Positions 40,554-41,972 of a stretch of 41,972 nt of DNA are shown one piece after another. This DNA comes from Beijerinckia sp. L45 (GTDB lineage: Bacteria > Pseudomonadota > Alphaproteobacteria > Rhizobiales > Beijerinckiaceae), in NCBI RefSeq assembly GCF_009765775.1, contig NZ_LMUU01000070.1, positions 1 to 41,972 of the forward strand, written 5' to 3'. The notes below the pieces were generated by a model. It made no database searches. It was not told where the DNA came from and was given only the letters and a program-made list of their open reading frames with translations. How positions within the stretch are numbered: position 1 is the stretch's first letter; every line of letters starts with the position of its first letter. Both the position numbers and the translations under genes were made by a program.

Positions 40554-41972
40554 CGGGCGCTGCGAGGCGATCACGCGCGCTGACAGCCGCGTCGGCATCG
40601 ATCAACCCGGCGCCCGCGGCCGATGCGAGGTCCGGCAGGTGGCGGGCGGTGTCGCACAAGAGCTTGCGGATCGTGTCTGGGGACACCGTGTTCCCCTCTA
40701 TCAGCAACGCGGCAACGCCACTTGCCTCCGCGGTGGCGATCGAGGTCCCGGACGTCATCTGCATCCCGCCACCGAGACCGGGGGCCAGGATGTCCACGCC
40801 AGGGGCCGCGAGGGCGACGTAAGCGCCACGGTTGGCCATCGCAAACAGCGTGTTGCTGGCATCCGTCGCCGTCACGGCGATAACGCCCGGCTCCGCCGCG
40901 GGATACAGCGGCTTCGATCCCGGTCCCGCATTGCCCGCTGCCGCAATCGCAACGATGCCGCGCGCCCGCGCCGCGCTCAACGCGTCGCGTAGAAGCGGAT
41001 CCTCGGGCCCGGCGAAACTCATATTGACGATCTGAGCCCCATGCAGGGCGGCAAAATCGAGGCCGCGCAGGATATCGTAACCGGTGCCGCCGGTACCGCC
41101 GCCGGACAGGCTGGAGAATGCCCGAACCGCGATGACGTGCGCGTCCGGCGCGATCCCGACGAGCATCTGATGCGCGACGATGACGCCGGCCATCGCCGTG
41201 CCGTGAGCCTGCGCGGCAAAGCGGCCGCCGACCGCATCGAAACGATCCGCAACCATTCCGCTGATCTCGGGATGTGTTTCATCGAGCCCGGTGTCGATGA
41301 TCGCGATCAGCACGTGGGCGCCGGTGGCGACACGGTGCGCCGCGACGAGCTTTAAGGTTTCGACGGCATATTGCACCGGCCTATCCGGTGAAGTGGTCGA
41401 CGAGATGGCGTCCATGCGCGACGCGTCCTTGATCGGCGCCTGGCTATCGTCCTGCAAAGCGAAGAGGAAATTCGGCTGCGCGGCGGCGACGAAGGACGGG
41501 CTGCTCCGCAGCGCCCGGATCGCCTGGGACACGCTGGTCCCCTCCCGCAGCCGATATCGCGACACGCTGGCATCGAGCAACGCGACCCGGGTCCGGGCGA
41601 GCGGCGTAAGACCGTAATCCACTTCCAGGCGCCGCACCTGCTCCGGAGAAACCGGCGCTTTGAGGGTCAGAAGAACTTCATCGGGGACGTAGCGCCGTTC
41701 GTCGCTTGCCGGAACGCCGAAGCCGGGCCTTGCGGGTGGTCGCAGAGCGGGCACGGGCGGCGGCGTGTGTCGCGGCGGAATGACCGCGGTCCGCACGATG
41801 GGCTTGCGCTTGAGCCGCCGCGCGGGAGCCGGGCCGACGTCTCGGTCATAGACCTGCTGGGGCGGCGGTCGCGCGACGCCGCCGAGGATTGCGCCACCGA
41901 GCCCCAGGCCAAGGCCCGAACCGCCGCCAAATCCGCCGCCGCGGCCCCCCCCGCCCGTCGGCACCCGCGCAA
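40537..41972 (-). CDS. Subtilisin-like serine protease (S8), N-terminus beyond the window
   Basis: The frame is open to the right edge, so the true start and any signal peptide lie outside. Numbered from the GTG at 41964, the catalytic triad is Asp224 (AIIDTGLD), His254 (AHGTAMAG) and Ser408 (TSGTSIATAEASG), with the oxyanion Asn345 (AAAGNAGPG). Before the protease domain come a Gly-rich start, a Pro/Arg-rich linker (about 32-85) and an inhibitor-I9-like region (VPDEVLLTLKAPVSPEQVRR). This layout suggests an exported protease with an N-terminal propeptide. The gene is convergent with paralog 2 and overlaps it by 17 bases. The substrate is unknown. Confidence 0.9.
   Translation of the reverse strand, partial: ARVPTGGGGRGGGFGGGSGLGLGLGGAILGGVARPPPQQVYDRDVGPAPARRLKRKPIVRTAVIPPRHTPPPVPALRPPARPGFGVPASDERRYVPDEVLLTLKAPVSPEQVRRLEVDYGLTPLARTRVALLDASVSRYRLREGTSVSQAIRALRSSPSFVAAAQPNFLFALQDDSQAPIKDASRMDAISSTTSPDRPVQYAVETLKLVAAHRVATGAHVLIAIIDTGLDETHPEISGMVADRFDAVGGRFAAQAHGTAMAGVIVAHQMLVGIAPDAHVIAVRAFSSLSGGGTGGTGYDILRGLDFAALHGAQIVNMSFAGPEDPLLRDALSAARARGIVAIAAAGNAGPGSKPLYPAAEPGVIAVTATDASNTLFAMANRGAYVALAAPGVDILAPGLGGGMQMTSGTSIATAEASGVAALLIEGNTVSPDTIRKLLCDTARHLPDLASAAGAGLIDADAAVSARDRLAAPVNRRP

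Overview
The window reads as chromosomal DNA of a high-GC alphaproteobacterium, most likely of the order Hyphomicrobiales (Rhizobiales). Supporting signs are a RegB/RegA-type redox two-component pair, a DUF1134 (EipA) gene with a perfect CtrA box upstream, a bacterioferritin/Bfd pair with an Irr-type iron box candidate, and a palindrome of the GTCATTGCGAGCGAAGCG type common in Bradyrhizobium-like genomes. No genus can be named from the sequence alone.

Left part (1-9.5 kb): the 5' part of a minus-strand gene made of perfect 8-residue repeats runs off the left edge. Next to it is a tightly coupled minus-strand operon read from 7.9 kb down to 1.0 kb: cyoA-cyoB-cyoC-cyoD (cytochrome bo3-type quinol oxidase), a SURF1 assembly factor, and a RegB-like kinase with a RegA-like regulator. 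A divergent MHS-type transporter ends in a clear terminator.

9.5-18.5 kb: a Tat-type alpha-hydroxyacid dehydrogenase carrying a CxxCH motif; a helix-turn-helix regulator divergent from an NAD-dependent epimerase; an intergenic palindrome; an NCS1-type nucleobase permease divergent from a MetX-like alpha/beta hydrolase; and a two-gene ABC exporter.

18.5-21.5 kb: an AT-rich promoter region precedes a 704-residue VCBS/autotransporter-repeat surface protein without a barrel or signal peptide, followed by a small secreted protein. Both end in strong terminators.

21.8-28.4 kb: the most unusual part is a five-gene operon, SWIM zinc finger - DUF5691 - MoxR-type AAA ATPase - DUF5682 - VWA protein. 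It recurs in bacteria but its role is not established. This copy looks damaged in four places: an amber codon in the SWIM gene, no canonical start for the ATPase at the expected place, a one-base frameshift fusing DUF5682 to the next gene, and loss of the VWA domain itself.

28.4-32.0 kb: a patch of small unknown genes, an excisionase-like DNA-binding protein and a strikingly AT-rich AlbA_2 (Schlafen-type) gene lies on the 3' side of a tRNA-Glu gene. It looks like a remnant genomic island without a visible integrase.

32.0-42.0 kb: cytochrome P450; bacterioferritin facing its ferredoxin Bfd; a membrane-anchored coiled-coil protein; eipA; a CysQ-like phosphatase; an SDR; a small acidic protein; a TetR regulator divergent from a DUF4188 gene over a promoter/operator; two tandem paralogous small secreted proteins; and a subtilisin-like protease that runs off the right edge.
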